Positions 8,328 through 17,016 of a stretch of 33,969 nucleotides of DNA are shown piece by piece (position 1 is the first letter of the stretch; the number at the start of each line of letters is the position of its first letter). The stretch comes from Betaproteobacteria bacterium. GTDB taxonomy: Bacteria; Pseudomonadota; Gammaproteobacteria; Burkholderiales; Ga0077523. The notes below the pieces were generated by a model. It was given only the letters and a program-made list of their open reading frames with translations. It was not told the DNA's origin and searched no databases. The position numbers and the translations under genes are program-made. The stretch lies in contig JANXYG010000124.1 of assembly GCA_025350245.1 (NCBI GenBank), positions 1 through 33,969 of the forward strand. The letters run 5' to 3'.

Positions 8328-9224
8328 ATGAAAAGCAGGCTTCCGATTGCGTTGTTGACGGTTGCGCTCTGCGCGGCTCCCGCTTTTGCGGCAGGGCAGC
8401 GCGGCACCAATGGCGGCCCGCCTCGTCTCGAATCGAGTTCGGTCATCGTGGTCGACCAGCAGGAAGGCACCGCCCTCTACGGCAAGAACACCGGCGCGGT
8501 CACCCCGATCGCCTCGATCACCAAGCTGATGACGGCGGTCGTCGTTCTCGATGCGCAGCTCCCGCTCGACGAGCCGCTCGCTGTGAGCAACGACGATCTC
8601 GATTTCGTCAAGGGCACCCACTCGCGCCTCAGTGTCGGCACCGTGCTCACCCGAGGCGAAATGCTGAAGCTGGCCCTGATGGCCTCCGAAAACCGCGCCG
8701 CGTCCACGCTCGGCCGGCACTATCCGGGCGGTATCGGCGCGTTTGTCGAGGCGATGAATCGCAAGGCTCGCGATCTCGGCATGCGCGACACCCACTTCGT
8801 CGATTCCACCGGCCTGAACCCGCTCAACGTATCCACCGCGCAAGATCTCGTGAAACTGGTCCAGGCCGGCTACACGCATGACCTGATCCGCGCCTTCACC
8901 ACCTCCGAATCGCACATGGTCGAAGTCGAAGGCCGGATCCGACCGCGTCTGGTGGCGTTCAACAACTCGAATCGCCTGGTACGCAGCAGCGACTGGGACA
9001 TCGGCCTGTCGAAGACGGGCTACATCTCCGAAGCCGGGCGTTGCCTGGTCATGCAGGCACGCATTGCCACCAAGCCGGTGATCATCGTGCTGCTCGACTC
9101 GTGGGGCAAGGTCGCGCGCATCGCCGACGCCAACCGCATCAAGCACTGGATCGAGGGCGAAGTGCGGCGGGCTGACGCCAAAGCCCTTTCCGGCGCCCGC
9201 CCCAAGACGCTGTCGGCGCTATAG
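8328..9224 (+). CDS. pbpG: D-alanyl-D-alanine endopeptidase (PBP7-like)
   Basis: Periplasmic penicillin-binding enzyme (298 residues) that cleaves D-Ala-meso-DAP cross-links in peptidoglycan. A signal peptide MKSRLPIALLTVALCAAPAFA is clear. The three catalytic motifs of the S11 family are present and well spaced: S63-I-T-K66, S120-E-N and K229-T-G. DSTGLNPLNVSTAQDL and the short C-terminus without a DacA-type beta domain favour PbpG over the carboxypeptidases DacA/DacC. It appears monocistronic, starting 258 nt after the pump gene, and its stop is followed after only 4 nt by the dispersed repeat element. Expression control is not evident beyond an inverted repeat upstream. Confidence 0.92.
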   Translation: MKSRLPIALLTVALCAAPAFAAGQRGTNGGPPRLESSSVIVVDQQEGTALYGKNTGAVTPIASITKLMTAVVVLDAQLPLDEPLAVSNDDLDFVKGTHSRLSVGTVLTRGEMLKLALMASENRAASTLGRHYPGGIGAFVEAMNRKARDLGMRDTHFVDSTGLNPLNVSTAQDLVKLVQAGYTHDLIRAFTTSESHMVEVEGRIRPRLVAFNNSNRLVRSSDWDIGLSKTGYISEAGRCLVMQARIATKPVIIVLLDSWGKVARIADANRIKHWIEGEVRRADAKALSGARPKTLSAL

Positions 9225-9228
9225 ACGT

Positions 9229-9390
9229 CCACCCCCAGGCTGCGCTGCGCTTCGCCTTCCCCCTCGAGGGGGCGCGGCGTCCTCGAGGGACCCTGTGGGC
9301 GCCGCCCCTTCGTTGCCGATGTGCCCTTCGCCTTTCCCCTCGAGGGGGCGCAGCATGCCTCGGGCGATCCTGCGGATGCTGCCCCTCCGC
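9229..9390 (+). repeat. Dispersed palindromic repeat, one full and one partial copy
   Basis: A full unit starts at 9229 with CCACCCCCAGGCTGCGCTGC, contains CCCCCTCGAGGGGG and continues CGTCCTCGAGGGACCCTGTG to about 9314. A second, partial unit at about 9326-9390 keeps CCCCTCGAGGGGGCG and CCTCGGGCGATCCTGCGG. It occupies nearly all the space between the pbpG stop (9224) and the convergent IclR gene stop (9415), so it may serve as a bidirectional terminator or RNA-stabilising structure there. Confidence 0.88.
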
Positions 9391-9414
9391 TCCGGACCTG
9401 ATCCGGTCGCCCGC

Positions 9415-10194
9415 CTACAGTGGCGCGCCCGCGCCGCCCCAGCCGATGGCGCGCGAGATGTTGTCGGCCATGAGTCTCACCCGCTGGCCCCAGGTCTTGT
9501 CGAGCCGGTTCGACGGCGCCGACACCGACAACCCCGCCACCAGCCGCCCCTCGTCGTCGCGAATGCCGGCACCAACGCACGAGATGCCGTTCTCCGCTTC
9601 TTCGTGGTCGAACGCATAGCCGGCCTTGCGCACCTTCTCCAGCTCCTTCGACAGCGAACCCAGGTCACGGATGGTGTTGCGGGCCAGGCCTTCGAGGCGG
9701 GTGCGCAGGGCGTATCCCTTGCAGGGTTCCGGCCCGTCTTCCAGCAGGAACAGCTTGCCCACCGCGGTCACGTGCAGCGGCGCGCGGGCGCCGATCAGGT
9801 GGGCGACGCGCATGGTCTGCCGGTCCGACACCATGCGCTCCACATAGACCATTTCATCGCCCTGCCGCACCGACAGGTTGACGGTCTCGTGCAGTTCCTC
9901 GTGCAATACCTGCATCCACGGCAAGGCTTCCACCCTGAGGTCGATGCGCGTCTTGACGATGTGACCCAACTCGAGCAGCCGGATGCCCAGCCGATAGGTG
10001 CCCGGTTCGATGCGGTCGGCGAGGCGGTGTTCCACCATCATGCCCAGGATGCGATGCGCGGTGGACGGGTGCAGGCCGGTGTCTGCGGCGAGGCGCTTGA
10101 GATTGATCGGTTCGGGGCTCGCCGCGAGCGCGTCGAGCAGGCCCATCATGCGTTCGATCACCTGGATCGTGGTCTTGCCGTTGGCCTGGGACAC
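9415..10194 (-). CDS. IclR-family transcriptional regulator
   Basis: Transcription factor of 259 residues. The N-terminal winged helix (about 8-75) reads TTIQVIERMMGLLDALAASP then LKRLAADTGLHPSTAHRILGMM, followed by the wing YRLGIRLLELG. The effector domain has the IclR features VNLSVRQGDEMVYVERM, APLHVTAVGKLFL and a C-terminal GISCVGAGIRDDEGRLVAGLSVSAP. The ligand, usually a small organic acid in this family, cannot be read. It is divergent from lutABC with a 219-bp gap, so control of that operon by a lactate-related or other carboxylic acid is a reasonable inference. Its convergent neighbour pbpG is separated by repeat DNA. Confidence 0.92.
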   Translation of the reverse strand: MSQANGKTTIQVIERMMGLLDALAASPEPINLKRLAADTGLHPSTAHRILGMMVEHRLADRIEPGTYRLGIRLLELGHIVKTRIDLRVEALPWMQVLHEELHETVNLSVRQGDEMVYVERMVSDRQTMRVAHLIGARAPLHVTAVGKLFLLEDGPEPCKGYALRTRLEGLARNTIRDLGSLSKELEKVRKAGYAFDHEEAENGISCVGAGIRDDEGRLVAGLSVSAPSNRLDKTWGQRVRLMADNISRAIGWGGAGAPL

Positions 10195-10413
10195 GGAGCG
10201 GAGGGGGCGGAACGGGAGCCGATGCGAAGAGACGCGGCCGATTCTAGCAGCCCACCCGATCTTTCCGAGGCTGGCTGGCCGCAGGGTGCCGGCGGCGGGC
10301 CGGGCGGGCGTTGTGATACTCTAAAAAGTCGTTCGCAGTAGCGCCCGCTAGTGCTATTGCCTGCCACGGCGGTCCCGACCCCCCGGGCGCAGCGGATCAA
10401 CTTTTTGCTCTCC

Positions 10414-11166
10414 ATGTCCATGTCTCGTCCCCCCTTGCGCGTCGGCCTGTTTGTCACCTGCCTGGTCGATCTGATGCGCCCTGGCATCGGCTTCGCGGCC
10501 ATCCGCCTGCTCGAAGCGGCCGGCTGCGAAGTGGTGGTGCCCGCCACCCAGACCTGTTGCGGACAGCCGGCCTACAATTCCGGTGATCGCAAGGCCGCGC
10601 AGGAACTGGCACTCAAGGTCGTGCGCGAATTCGCCGGCTTCGAACATGTGGTGGCGCCCTCGGGGTCGTGCGCCGGCATGATCCGCGCGCATTTCGCCGA
10701 GTTGCTCGCCGATTTTCCTGTGGAGCTTGCGCAGGCCGAGAAGCTGATCGCCAGCACCCGCGAACTCACCGATTTCCTGGTCAATGTCGCCGGCCTCACG
10801 TCGGTTCCGGGTCGGCTGGAAGGCGCGGTCACCTATCACGATTGCTGTTCCGGCCTGCGCGAGATGGGCGTCAAGACGCAACCCCGCGCATTGCTCGCCC
10901 AGGTACCGGGCCTCGAGTTGCGCGAGATGACCACGCCCGAATACTGCTGCGGCTTCGGTGGCATGTTCTCGGTGAAGTACGGCGAGATCTCGGCCCGCAT
11001 CGCCGACCGCAAGTGCGACGACATCGCCGCCACCGGCGCCAACGCGGTGGTGCTCGGCGATCTCGGCTGCATGCTCAACATCGAAGGGCGGTTGCGCCGT
11101 CGCGGCGACACCACCACCCGGGTGCTGCACGTGGCCGAAGTGCTGGCCGGCACCGAAGGAACCTGA
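10414..11166 (+). CDS. lutA: LutA/YkgE-type lactate utilisation Fe-S protein
   Basis: First subunit (250 residues) of the LutABC system that oxidises L-lactate to pyruvate. It has two cysteine-rich CCG-type domains: QTCCGQPAYNSGD near residue 50 and TTPEYCCGFGGMFSVKYGEIS near residue 175, plus TYHDCCSGLREMG. These motifs bind iron-sulfur centres in heterodisulfide-reductase-like proteins. Two in-frame ATGs (10414, 10420) precede RPPLRVGLFVTCLVD and either may be used; neither has a strong ribosome-binding site. A GTG at 10351 would add a non-conserved leader. The gap to lutB is 5 nt, so the operon is tight. The 219-bp gap upstream, shared with the IclR gene, holds no other gene. Confidence 0.9.
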   Translation: MSMSRPPLRVGLFVTCLVDLMRPGIGFAAIRLLEAAGCEVVVPATQTCCGQPAYNSGDRKAAQELALKVVREFAGFEHVVAPSGSCAGMIRAHFAELLADFPVELAQAEKLIASTRELTDFLVNVAGLTSVPGRLEGAVTYHDCCSGLREMGVKTQPRALLAQVPGLELREMTTPEYCCGFGGMFSVKYGEISARIADRKCDDIAATGANAVVLGDLGCMLNIEGRLRRRGDTTTRVLHVAEVLAGTEGT

Positions 11167-11171
11167 TCCGC

Positions 11172-12605
11172 ATGCAGAACCTCACCGAATCCACGGGGCA
11201 GAGCGCCACAGCCGCCGGCAGCACCTTCAAGCAGCGTGCGCACATCAAGCTGCACGATGTGAAGGTGCAGCGCGCGATGAAGAATTTCAACCTCGCCGGG
11301 GCCCGCGCCCGCGCCATGGTCGAACTCGACAACCTCGAGGACATCCGCACCGACGCCGCCGGCATTCGCGACCGTGCGCTCGCCGACCTGGACGTCTGGC
11401 TCGAGCGTTTCGAGACCGAGGCCCGTCGCCGCGGCACCCACGTGCACTGGGCCGAGACCCACGCCGACATCAACCGCATCGTGCTCGAGATCGCCGCCAA
11501 AGCATCGGTGCGCAAGGTCATCAAGTCGAAGTCGATGGTGAGCGAGGAAAGCCATCTCAACGCCGCGCTCGAGGCCAACGGCCTCAAGGTGGTCGAGACC
11601 GACCTGGGCGAATACATCATCCAGCTCAGGGGCGAGACGCCGTCGCACATCATCGCGCCCGCCATCCACCTCAACCGCGACGACGTCGCCGATCTGTTCG
11701 CGGAGCATCACAAGACCCCGCGCAACAACGACCCGGCGGTGCTCACCATGGAGGCGCGCAAGTTCCTGCGCGAGCACTTCCTGAGCGGCGACATGGGCAT
11801 CAGCGGCGGCAACTTCCTGATCGCCGAGACCGGCTCGGTATACCTGGTCACTAACGAGGGCAACGGGCGGCTCACCACTACCATGCCGCGCGTGCATGTG
11901 GCCATCACCGGCATCGAGAAGGTCGTACCGACCCTGGAGGACGTCTCGTCGGTGCTGCGGGTGCTCACCCGCTCCGCCACCGGCCAGTCGATCAGCAACT
12001 ACGTCACGATCCTGACCGGACCGAAGCGCGCCGGCGACACCGACGGCCCCGACGAGATGCATGTGATCATCGTCGATGCCGGCCGCAGCAAGCTGCTCGG
12101 CACCGACATGCAGGAAGCGTTGCGTTGCATCCGTTGCGGCGCGTGCATGAACCACTGCCCGGTCTACCAGAACATCGGTGGCCACGCCTATGGCTGGGTC
12201 TACCCCGGCCCCATCGGCTCGGTGCTGACGCCGAACTACATCGGCCTCGAAAACGCCATCGATCTGCCCCACGCCGCCACGCTTTGCAACCAATGCGGCG
12301 TGGTGTGCCCGGTCAAGATTCCGCTGCCCGACCTGATGCGCAAGCTGCGCGAGAAGCAGGTGGATCGTGGTTTGCGACCATGGCAGGAGCGCTTCGGATT
12401 GCGAATGTGGGCCTGGTTCGCGGCCCGTCCGGGCCTGTATGGACTGGCCGCGAAGATCGCTGCCCGGGTCGGACGCATGGCCGGCGGATCGAGCGGTCTC
12501 ATCCACAAACTGCCGGGCAACGGCTGGACCGAGGAACGCGATTTCCCGGCGCCGAGCGGCAAGACCTTCCGCGAACTTTACGCGGCCCGAAAGGCCGGGC
12601 GATGA
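11172..12605 (+). CDS. lutB: LutB-type lactate utilisation Fe-S protein
   Basis: Central electron-transfer subunit (477 residues) of the LutABC complex. The N-terminal LUD domain includes RRRGTHVHWAETHADINRIV and KSKSMVSEESHLNAALEANG, with GISGGNFLIAETGSVYLVTNEGN in its second half. Two ferredoxin-type cluster motifs follow: C319-x2-C322-x2-C325-x3-C329-P and C372-x2-C375-x3-C379-P. The C-terminal tail is DUF3390-like and ends ERDFPAPSGKTFRELYAARKAGR. Upstream in-frame ATGs extending to 10668 lie wholly inside lutA and are ignored. The stop TGA overlaps the lutC start (ATGA), implying coupled translation. Confidence 0.94.
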   Translation: MQNLTESTGQSATAAGSTFKQRAHIKLHDVKVQRAMKNFNLAGARARAMVELDNLEDIRTDAAGIRDRALADLDVWLERFETEARRRGTHVHWAETHADINRIVLEIAAKASVRKVIKSKSMVSEESHLNAALEANGLKVVETDLGEYIIQLRGETPSHIIAPAIHLNRDDVADLFAEHHKTPRNNDPAVLTMEARKFLREHFLSGDMGISGGNFLIAETGSVYLVTNEGNGRLTTTMPRVHVAITGIEKVVPTLEDVSSVLRVLTRSATGQSISNYVTILTGPKRAGDTDGPDEMHVIIVDAGRSKLLGTDMQEALRCIRCGACMNHCPVYQNIGGHAYGWVYPGPIGSVLTPNYIGLENAIDLPHAATLCNQCGVVCPVKIPLPDLMRKLREKQVDRGLRPWQERFGLRMWAWFAARPGLYGLAAKIAARVGRMAGGSSGLIHKLPGNGWTEERDFPAPSGKTFRELYAARKAGR

Positions 12606-13249
12606 GTGCGCGCGACAACATCCTCGGTCGCATCCGCGCCGCGCGTGGTGCCGGTCCGACGGTCACCGCCGCCGAGCGAGCCGCGGTCGACGAGCGGATC
12701 GCGAAGCACCCGATCGGCGTGCGCCCGGCGATGCCCTGGGAAACGGTGCCGCGCTTCATCGAACAATGCGTGCGCATGTCGAGCACCGTCGATCGCGTCG
12801 CAGCCGTTGGCGATGTGCCCGCGGCCGTCGAACGCTATTTCGACGACGCGAACCTCGGCAAGCGCGCGGTCGTGTGGCCCGAGATCGCGCAACTCGACTG
12901 GAGCGCCACCGGTGTCGTGGTCGAGGCGCGCCCGGCGGCCGGACCCGACCTGGTCGGCATCACCGGGGTGCACCTCGGTGTCGCCGAGACCGGAACGCTC
13001 ATGTTCCTGTCGGGCGCCCGAACGCCCGCTGCCACCAGCCTGTTGCCCGAGACCCACATCGCGGTGGTGCCCATCGGCCGCATCGTGCGGGCGATGGAAG
13101 AGGCATGGCAGCAAACCCGCGACGAAATCGGCGATCTGCCGCGTGCGGTCAACTTCGTATCCGGGCCTTCACGCACGGCCGACATCGAGGGGCTGCTGCA
13201 GATCGGCGCCCACGGCCCGTTCAGGGTGCATGTGATCTTGGTCGGCTGA
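12602..13249 (+). CDS. lutC: LutC-type lactate utilisation protein
   Basis: Third subunit (215 residues), a LUD-domain protein. It starts MSARDNILGRIRAARG, typical for LutC, and contains VGITGVHLGVAETGTLMFLSG, LLPETHIAVVPIGRIV and the end motif SGPSRTADIEGLLQIGAHGPFRVHVILV. Genetics in Bacillus shows LutABC is needed together for lactate growth; the exact catalytic role of LutC is not settled. It overlaps lutB by 4 nt and closes the operon. Downstream, 53 bp separates it from a convergent small gene. Confidence 0.93.
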   Translation: MSARDNILGRIRAARGAGPTVTAAERAAVDERIAKHPIGVRPAMPWETVPRFIEQCVRMSSTVDRVAAVGDVPAAVERYFDDANLGKRAVVWPEIAQLDWSATGVVVEARPAAGPDLVGITGVHLGVAETGTLMFLSGARTPAATSLLPETHIAVVPIGRIVRAMEEAWQQTRDEIGDLPRAVNFVSGPSRTADIEGLLQIGAHGPFRVHVILVG

Positions 13250-13258
13250 CCGGTATCC

Positions 13259-13274
13259 CGCCGCCGCGGCGGCG
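13259..13274. terminator. 16-bp GC palindrome between convergent genes
   Basis: CGCCGCCGCGGCGGCG is perfectly self-complementary and lies 9 nt after the lutC stop, in the 53-bp gap to the convergent small-protein gene. No T-run follows on either strand, so an intrinsic terminator is only possible, and a GC-rich palindrome of this kind may arise by composition alone. Confidence 0.3.
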
Positions 13275-13302
13275 CGCCGTCACCGCGCCGATCCGGACCG
13301 GG

Positions 13303-13554
13303 TTACTTCGTCTTCTCTTTCTCGTAGAAGCGCGTGGCCTGCTTCAGCGACATCTCCGGATACTTGTCGAAGGTCGCCTTTGCGGCGGCGCTGCTGAAGC
13401 AGAGCGTCTTGCCACCGCTCACTTCGCTGATCGAGCAATCGGTTTTTACGTGCTTGCCCATCGACAGTGCGAACGCGCACTCGTCGCCGAATTCACCGGC
13501 GAACACCGATACCGACACTCCCGCCAACAGCGAGGCGAACAAAATTCTGTGCAT
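13303..13554 (-). CDS. Small secreted cysteine-containing protein, YHS-like
   Basis: An 83-residue protein with a signal peptide (MHRILFASLLAGVSVSVFAG) and a short mature part. The core GKTLCFSSAAAKATFDKYPEMSLKQATRFYE resembles the YHS fold pattern (cysteine-phenylalanine, then KxxFxxxP and a helix) found in metal-binding and transport accessory proteins. Two further cysteines precede it (DECAF, TDCSI). ATG 13554 is chosen because GGGAG lies a few bases upstream and the signal peptide starts there; a longer reading to 13710 adds a basic, non-conserved leader. It is convergent with lutC. The 257 bp upstream (13555-13811) holds nothing recognisable. Function unknown; export to the periplasm is the firmest inference. 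Confidence 0.7.
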   Translation of the reverse strand: MHRILFASLLAGVSVSVFAGEFGDECAFALSMGKHVKTDCSISEVSGGKTLCFSSAAAKATFDKYPEMSLKQATRFYEKEKTK

Positions 13555-13811
13555 GCTTTTCTCCCGGATGATCGGACTGGCCGAACGGCCTCGCCGCTGA
13601 TATTGCGGCCGGATTAAATCACGGCTCGAACCGCGCCGCAGCGCGGCCAGGGTGCTCGCGTTGCAACGCCGGTGGCCATGCATCCCGGTCGGCAGAACCG
13701 GACGGCGCACAAATCACTGGCCGAGTAGAAATCGACTTTTCTACCTCGGCGGCGATATGAGCTGTCGCTCGGAGAAGAAGAGAAGATGTCATTGCCGACA
13801 ATCATCGTCCC

Positions 13812-14831
13812 CTATCGCACCTTGTATTCGCGGATGCGGGTGTGCTCGACAAGCAGTGGCATCGTGGTTAGCGTGAACACCTTGCCGTCGGTGGCATGGA
13901 GAAGTCGCCGCATGTCTTCGCGGCGCACCTTGAAGCCGCGCCCGGCGATACAGGCGATGACATCGTAGGTTTGTTTGCTCTCGTCGCGAAGTGCGCGCAA
14001 CCGTTGCACCCTCGTTACCTTGTCCCGGGCGGTACCGTCGTCTTCGGTCAGCTTGGCCTCGATCAGAGCTACGGGGTTGAATTCGCTCGGAATGATGAAG
14101 TCCGGCGCCTGATCGAACCCCTGGATGCGCTCCGCCCGATTGGTTTCCCGAAACTCCACCTTCGCTGCCGTCAGCACGTCTTTTACGGCACCCTCCACTA
14201 CCGCTCCCACCAGTTCGCTAACGGAATCACGATGCGTGGCAAATGGTCTACCCAGAAACCGTTCGTACAACAGCGCTGCATACGGAACACCGAGATCGGC
14301 AAGTGGCTGAAGACTGCGCAAGCCATCTCTGGTATCCACCTTGTCGAGGCGGTGTATGACGGTGCTCAGGCGGGTTTGTGCACCCTGCAGGAGAGTCTGT
14401 ACGCCGGCGTCGATCATGGCTCTGATGCGCTGATCGGTAAGCTTCGTCCCCAGTGAACGTTGCGCCAGTGGCTTAAGGCGGATACTGCGATCGATGGCAC
14501 GGGCAGGACCCTGATCGATTTCGAGAAGACCTATCGTGGAAGTAACGTTGGCCCATTCCGGAGGTGTAAAGCCGAGAATGGTTCGGAACACGATGAATGC
14601 GATCGGGGCCGCCTCGACGGCTGCTTGAATGGCTTCAGGCGTGATTGTGGTGAAGGCATCGGTGGTCTTCTTGAGTGTCTGATAGCCATGTTCGAAGGTA
14701 GGGTAGTCTATAAATCCCTCCCCTTTTGGCATCTCGATGAACTTGGATTTCAGTTCACCGAAGACCTCATCGATAAAGTCGTCGTAGCGCAGCTTAGGAT
14801 CGGAAAAATCGGCTTCAAAACGCGACGGCAT
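13812..14831 (-). CDS. Putative type II restriction endonuclease, PD-(D/E)XK fold
   Basis: A 339-residue protein with no family name I can give. Residues 243-260 read PDFIIPSEFNPVALIEAK, matching the nuclease signature PD-x(n)-E-x-K (D244, E258, K260), and the preceding helix with E213 fits the usual N-terminal catalytic helix. The N-terminal half is helical, possibly for DNA recognition or dimerisation. Its ATG at 14831 overlaps the 3' end of the DNA methyltransferase gene by 17 nt, so the two are co-translated, methyltransferase first. That order and coupling is typical of restriction-modification operons, allowing protection before cleavage. Base composition is visibly less GC-rich than the flanking operons, suggesting transfer. 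A role as a nuclease in some other defence function is possible. Confidence 0.7.
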   Translation of the reverse strand: MPSRFEADFSDPKLRYDDFIDEVFGELKSKFIEMPKGEGFIDYPTFEHGYQTLKKTTDAFTTITPEAIQAAVEAAPIAFIVFRTILGFTPPEWANVTSTIGLLEIDQGPARAIDRSIRLKPLAQRSLGTKLTDQRIRAMIDAGVQTLLQGAQTRLSTVIHRLDKVDTRDGLRSLQPLADLGVPYAALLYERFLGRPFATHRDSVSELVGAVVEGAVKDVLTAAKVEFRETNRAERIQGFDQAPDFIIPSEFNPVALIEAKLTEDDGTARDKVTRVQRLRALRDESKQTYDVIACIAGRGFKVRREDMRRLLHATDGKVFTLTTMPLLVEHTRIREYKVR

Positions 14832-17016
14832 CGAGCATCTCCGTGGGGTTTCCAGAGGCGAATAGGGAGCCCGGAGCAAATTCTGGCGCAATCGCCGGTG
14901 CACTAACGAGCGCGTTTCGAAGATGATCGATGGTGCCGATGGAATCCATGGCGTCGCGCACGCGTGAGAGCTTTTGCTCCATGCTGACCGCCGGCTCCCA
15001 CACAGGGCGAAGTTTCCAGACAGCCATGCGGGTGAGATGCCCCCACGCGATGCAGCGAATGTCGCCCGCGGTAGGCTTCATCCCGGCAACACGCAGCTCT
15101 GCGAGATCCCGGGTGACTACACGCTCCAGACCGGACGCATCTTCGAACAGCCAGGTACGTGGGGTATTGCCGCTGTCGCGGCAGACGAACACCGTATCCA
15201 CGATCGAGGATCCTGTTCCATGAATATGGATAGACCCGCCCATTTCTGCCGGGCATGGCAGGGAGGCCGAGCAGTTGAGACCCGCATCGAGAATTGCGGC
15301 GCCCACAGCGCAGTAGGCGCCTTGCCGGTTATGGTGGTAAGTGAACACAAGCGGTGCCCCGGGCTTCAAGGCCGCAGCCATTCGGCCATACACTTGCGCG
15401 AGGCCTTGTGCGAAATGGGCGAGATCGCGCTCGGCCGTGTTGTTACCGGTAAGTTCCTGCGTGTGACGGGTGGTTTCCTGTTCGAGACCAGGGAACGTGC
15501 TTCCCATGAGTTTGCGTAGCCACACATAGCAGAAGTGCATCAGTTCCCCGTATTGCACCATTCCGAAATAGGGCGGATCGGTGAACACTGCGTCAAGGCT
15601 GCCGGGCGGGAGCGAGAGGTCTGTTCCAGAGCCGCACCGAACATCGATTCGCCGCAGTGGGGCGTTGGGGTATTCCGTGGAGGCATCGCCGATCCACTCG
15701 CCGCGGATGGGCAGGTTGAGCTTTTTTTTGCCCTGAACAAATACTTCGAAAGGGGCGCCACAGTAACGCTTGGCTTTCGTGTACTTGTCGATGATGTTGA
15801 TCCAACCACCGGAGCCTACAGGCGCGGCGCTACCGTTTCGAAGCCCGAGGATGTTCGACTCTACTTGCACGTAGCTCACCGGAAAGCCGTGGATCGAGAA
15901 CACATCCAATGACTTGAGCGCCATGGTGTCGTAGCGGCAAAGCATGTTCTGGTAGCGCAGCAAGTCGGAGAAGTTGGTCGCGAGAGCCCGGCGCACCCGT
16001 TGATCCGCCACTTGGGCGATGAATCGCGCACTGATCTCCAGAGCGAGCAGTTGGCGGGGGTTGAAGAGTTCACGGAAGTGCTGGTAGCCCCAACGATGCA
16101 ACCGGGACGACTCGTCGCCCGCCGGGATCGCGTCTTCCGGGACATACGTGGGCACGAGGGCATGCCATCGCGCCAGGGCGTCCGCCACGCGTTCGAGGTC
16201 GGCCGCGTCCGGTTTCTTGAAGAGGCGCCCTGGGCGACCCTTCAGTTCCGGATTGTAGTATTCCATGGCGAAGAGACGGTGTTCGGGCGGACCGTCGCCG
16301 TGGAAGGGCGAAGCGTTGACGTGGCCGCAATGCGGGCAAGCGCATTTGCTGCGCGCGACCGGGCCGTCCACGGCAAGCTCCTTGCCACAGTTGCAATGGC
16401 CCGGGGCGTTGGGGTCCCCAACCTCGTTCAGATCACCACAGACTGGGCATACCAACACGTAGGACGTGTGACGTACATCTTCTGCCAACACGTAACTGGG
16501 AAAAAGATCGAAGCGCTCGTGGCAGGCGCCGCAGGTACTTTGCTTGACCCAGAGGAAGTATTTCACGTCCGCGTCGGCGCGGCCCGTGATCGGGCAGCGC
16601 GTCTTGTAGAAAGCGCCAATCTCTTGTTGCAGATGGCCGAGAAGCGCCGTCGAGGCACTGGCGTAGGCCATGAGATCGATGGAATCGATCTCCTCGCGCA
16701 CGATCCAGGTGGCCATCGGATTGATATCGGTGCCGATGACATGGCAGCCTAGCCGATTCGCCTCCAGAAGCGGAGTGCCGCCTCCCATGAAGGGGTCGGC
16801 GATGGTGACGCCATCGAAGCAATGGGTTTCGTAGTAGGAGGCTTCGATCGGTTTGCCGCCGAATTCGGAAAGGAGCAGCCCGCGGAACAGTGTGCCGGGC
16901 CGTCGTGCAAACCATTTGTGGACGGCGATAATCGGGCGGTAATTCTGTTGAATCTGTTTCTCGCGGAGCGCATGGGCTGCGATGAACGGGATGCTGAAAT
17001 GTGTTTCGATGGACAT
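14815..17016 (-). CDS. Zinc-ribbon DNA methyltransferase, COG1743/DUF1156-like
   Basis: A 733-residue SAM-dependent DNA methyltransferase. The N-terminus IPFIAAHALREKQIQQNYRP and HKWFARRPGTLFRGLLL is characteristic of DUF1156/COG1743 enzymes. Motif I is ADPFMGGGTPLLEANRLG (about residues 73-90), followed by the acidic GTDINPMA (95-102). Residues 162-230 hold several cysteine pairs (CGAC, CPVC, CNC, CPHC) forming probable zinc ribbons. Motif IV TDPPYFGMVQYGELMH is at about 479-494, and a later block is VFTYHHNR. The order motif I, long insert, DPPY resembles alpha-class amino-methyltransferases, so N6-adenine or N4-cytosine methylation is expected. With the overlapping nuclease it forms a likely restriction-modification pair. 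The target sequence cannot be read. Composition is lower in GC than neighbours. Confidence 0.85.
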   Translation of the reverse strand: MSIETHFSIPFIAAHALREKQIQQNYRPIIAVHKWFARRPGTLFRGLLLSEFGGKPIEASYYETHCFDGVTIADPFMGGGTPLLEANRLGCHVIGTDINPMATWIVREEIDSIDLMAYASASTALLGHLQQEIGAFYKTRCPITGRADADVKYFLWVKQSTCGACHERFDLFPSYVLAEDVRHTSYVLVCPVCGDLNEVGDPNAPGHCNCGKELAVDGPVARSKCACPHCGHVNASPFHGDGPPEHRLFAMEYYNPELKGRPGRLFKKPDAADLERVADALARWHALVPTYVPEDAIPAGDESSRLHRWGYQHFRELFNPRQLLALEISARFIAQVADQRVRRALATNFSDLLRYQNMLCRYDTMALKSLDVFSIHGFPVSYVQVESNILGLRNGSAAPVGSGGWINIIDKYTKAKRYCGAPFEVFVQGKKKLNLPIRGEWIGDASTEYPNAPLRRIDVRCGSGTDLSLPPGSLDAVFTDPPYFGMVQYGELMHFCYVWLRKLMGSTFPGLEQETTRHTQELTGNNTAERDLAHFAQGLAQVYGRMAAALKPGAPLVFTYHHNRQGAYCAVGAAILDAGLNCSASLPCPAEMGGSIHIHGTGSSIVDTVFVCRDSGNTPRTWLFEDASGLERVVTRDLAELRVAGMKPTAGDIRCIAWGHLTRMAVWKLRPVWEPAVSMEQKLSRVRDAMDSIGTIDHLRNALVSAPAIAPEFAPGSLFASGNPTEMLDAVAF

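Noticed and set aside
8102-8881. 259-codon plus-strand frame upstream of and across pbpG
   Set aside because: Its second half lies inside pbpG in another frame and the first half covers an intergenic region with no family similarity.
10351-10413. GTG 10351 as the lutA start
   Set aside because: It would add about 21 residues with no conservation before the typical N-terminus; ATG 10414 or 10420 fits the family better.
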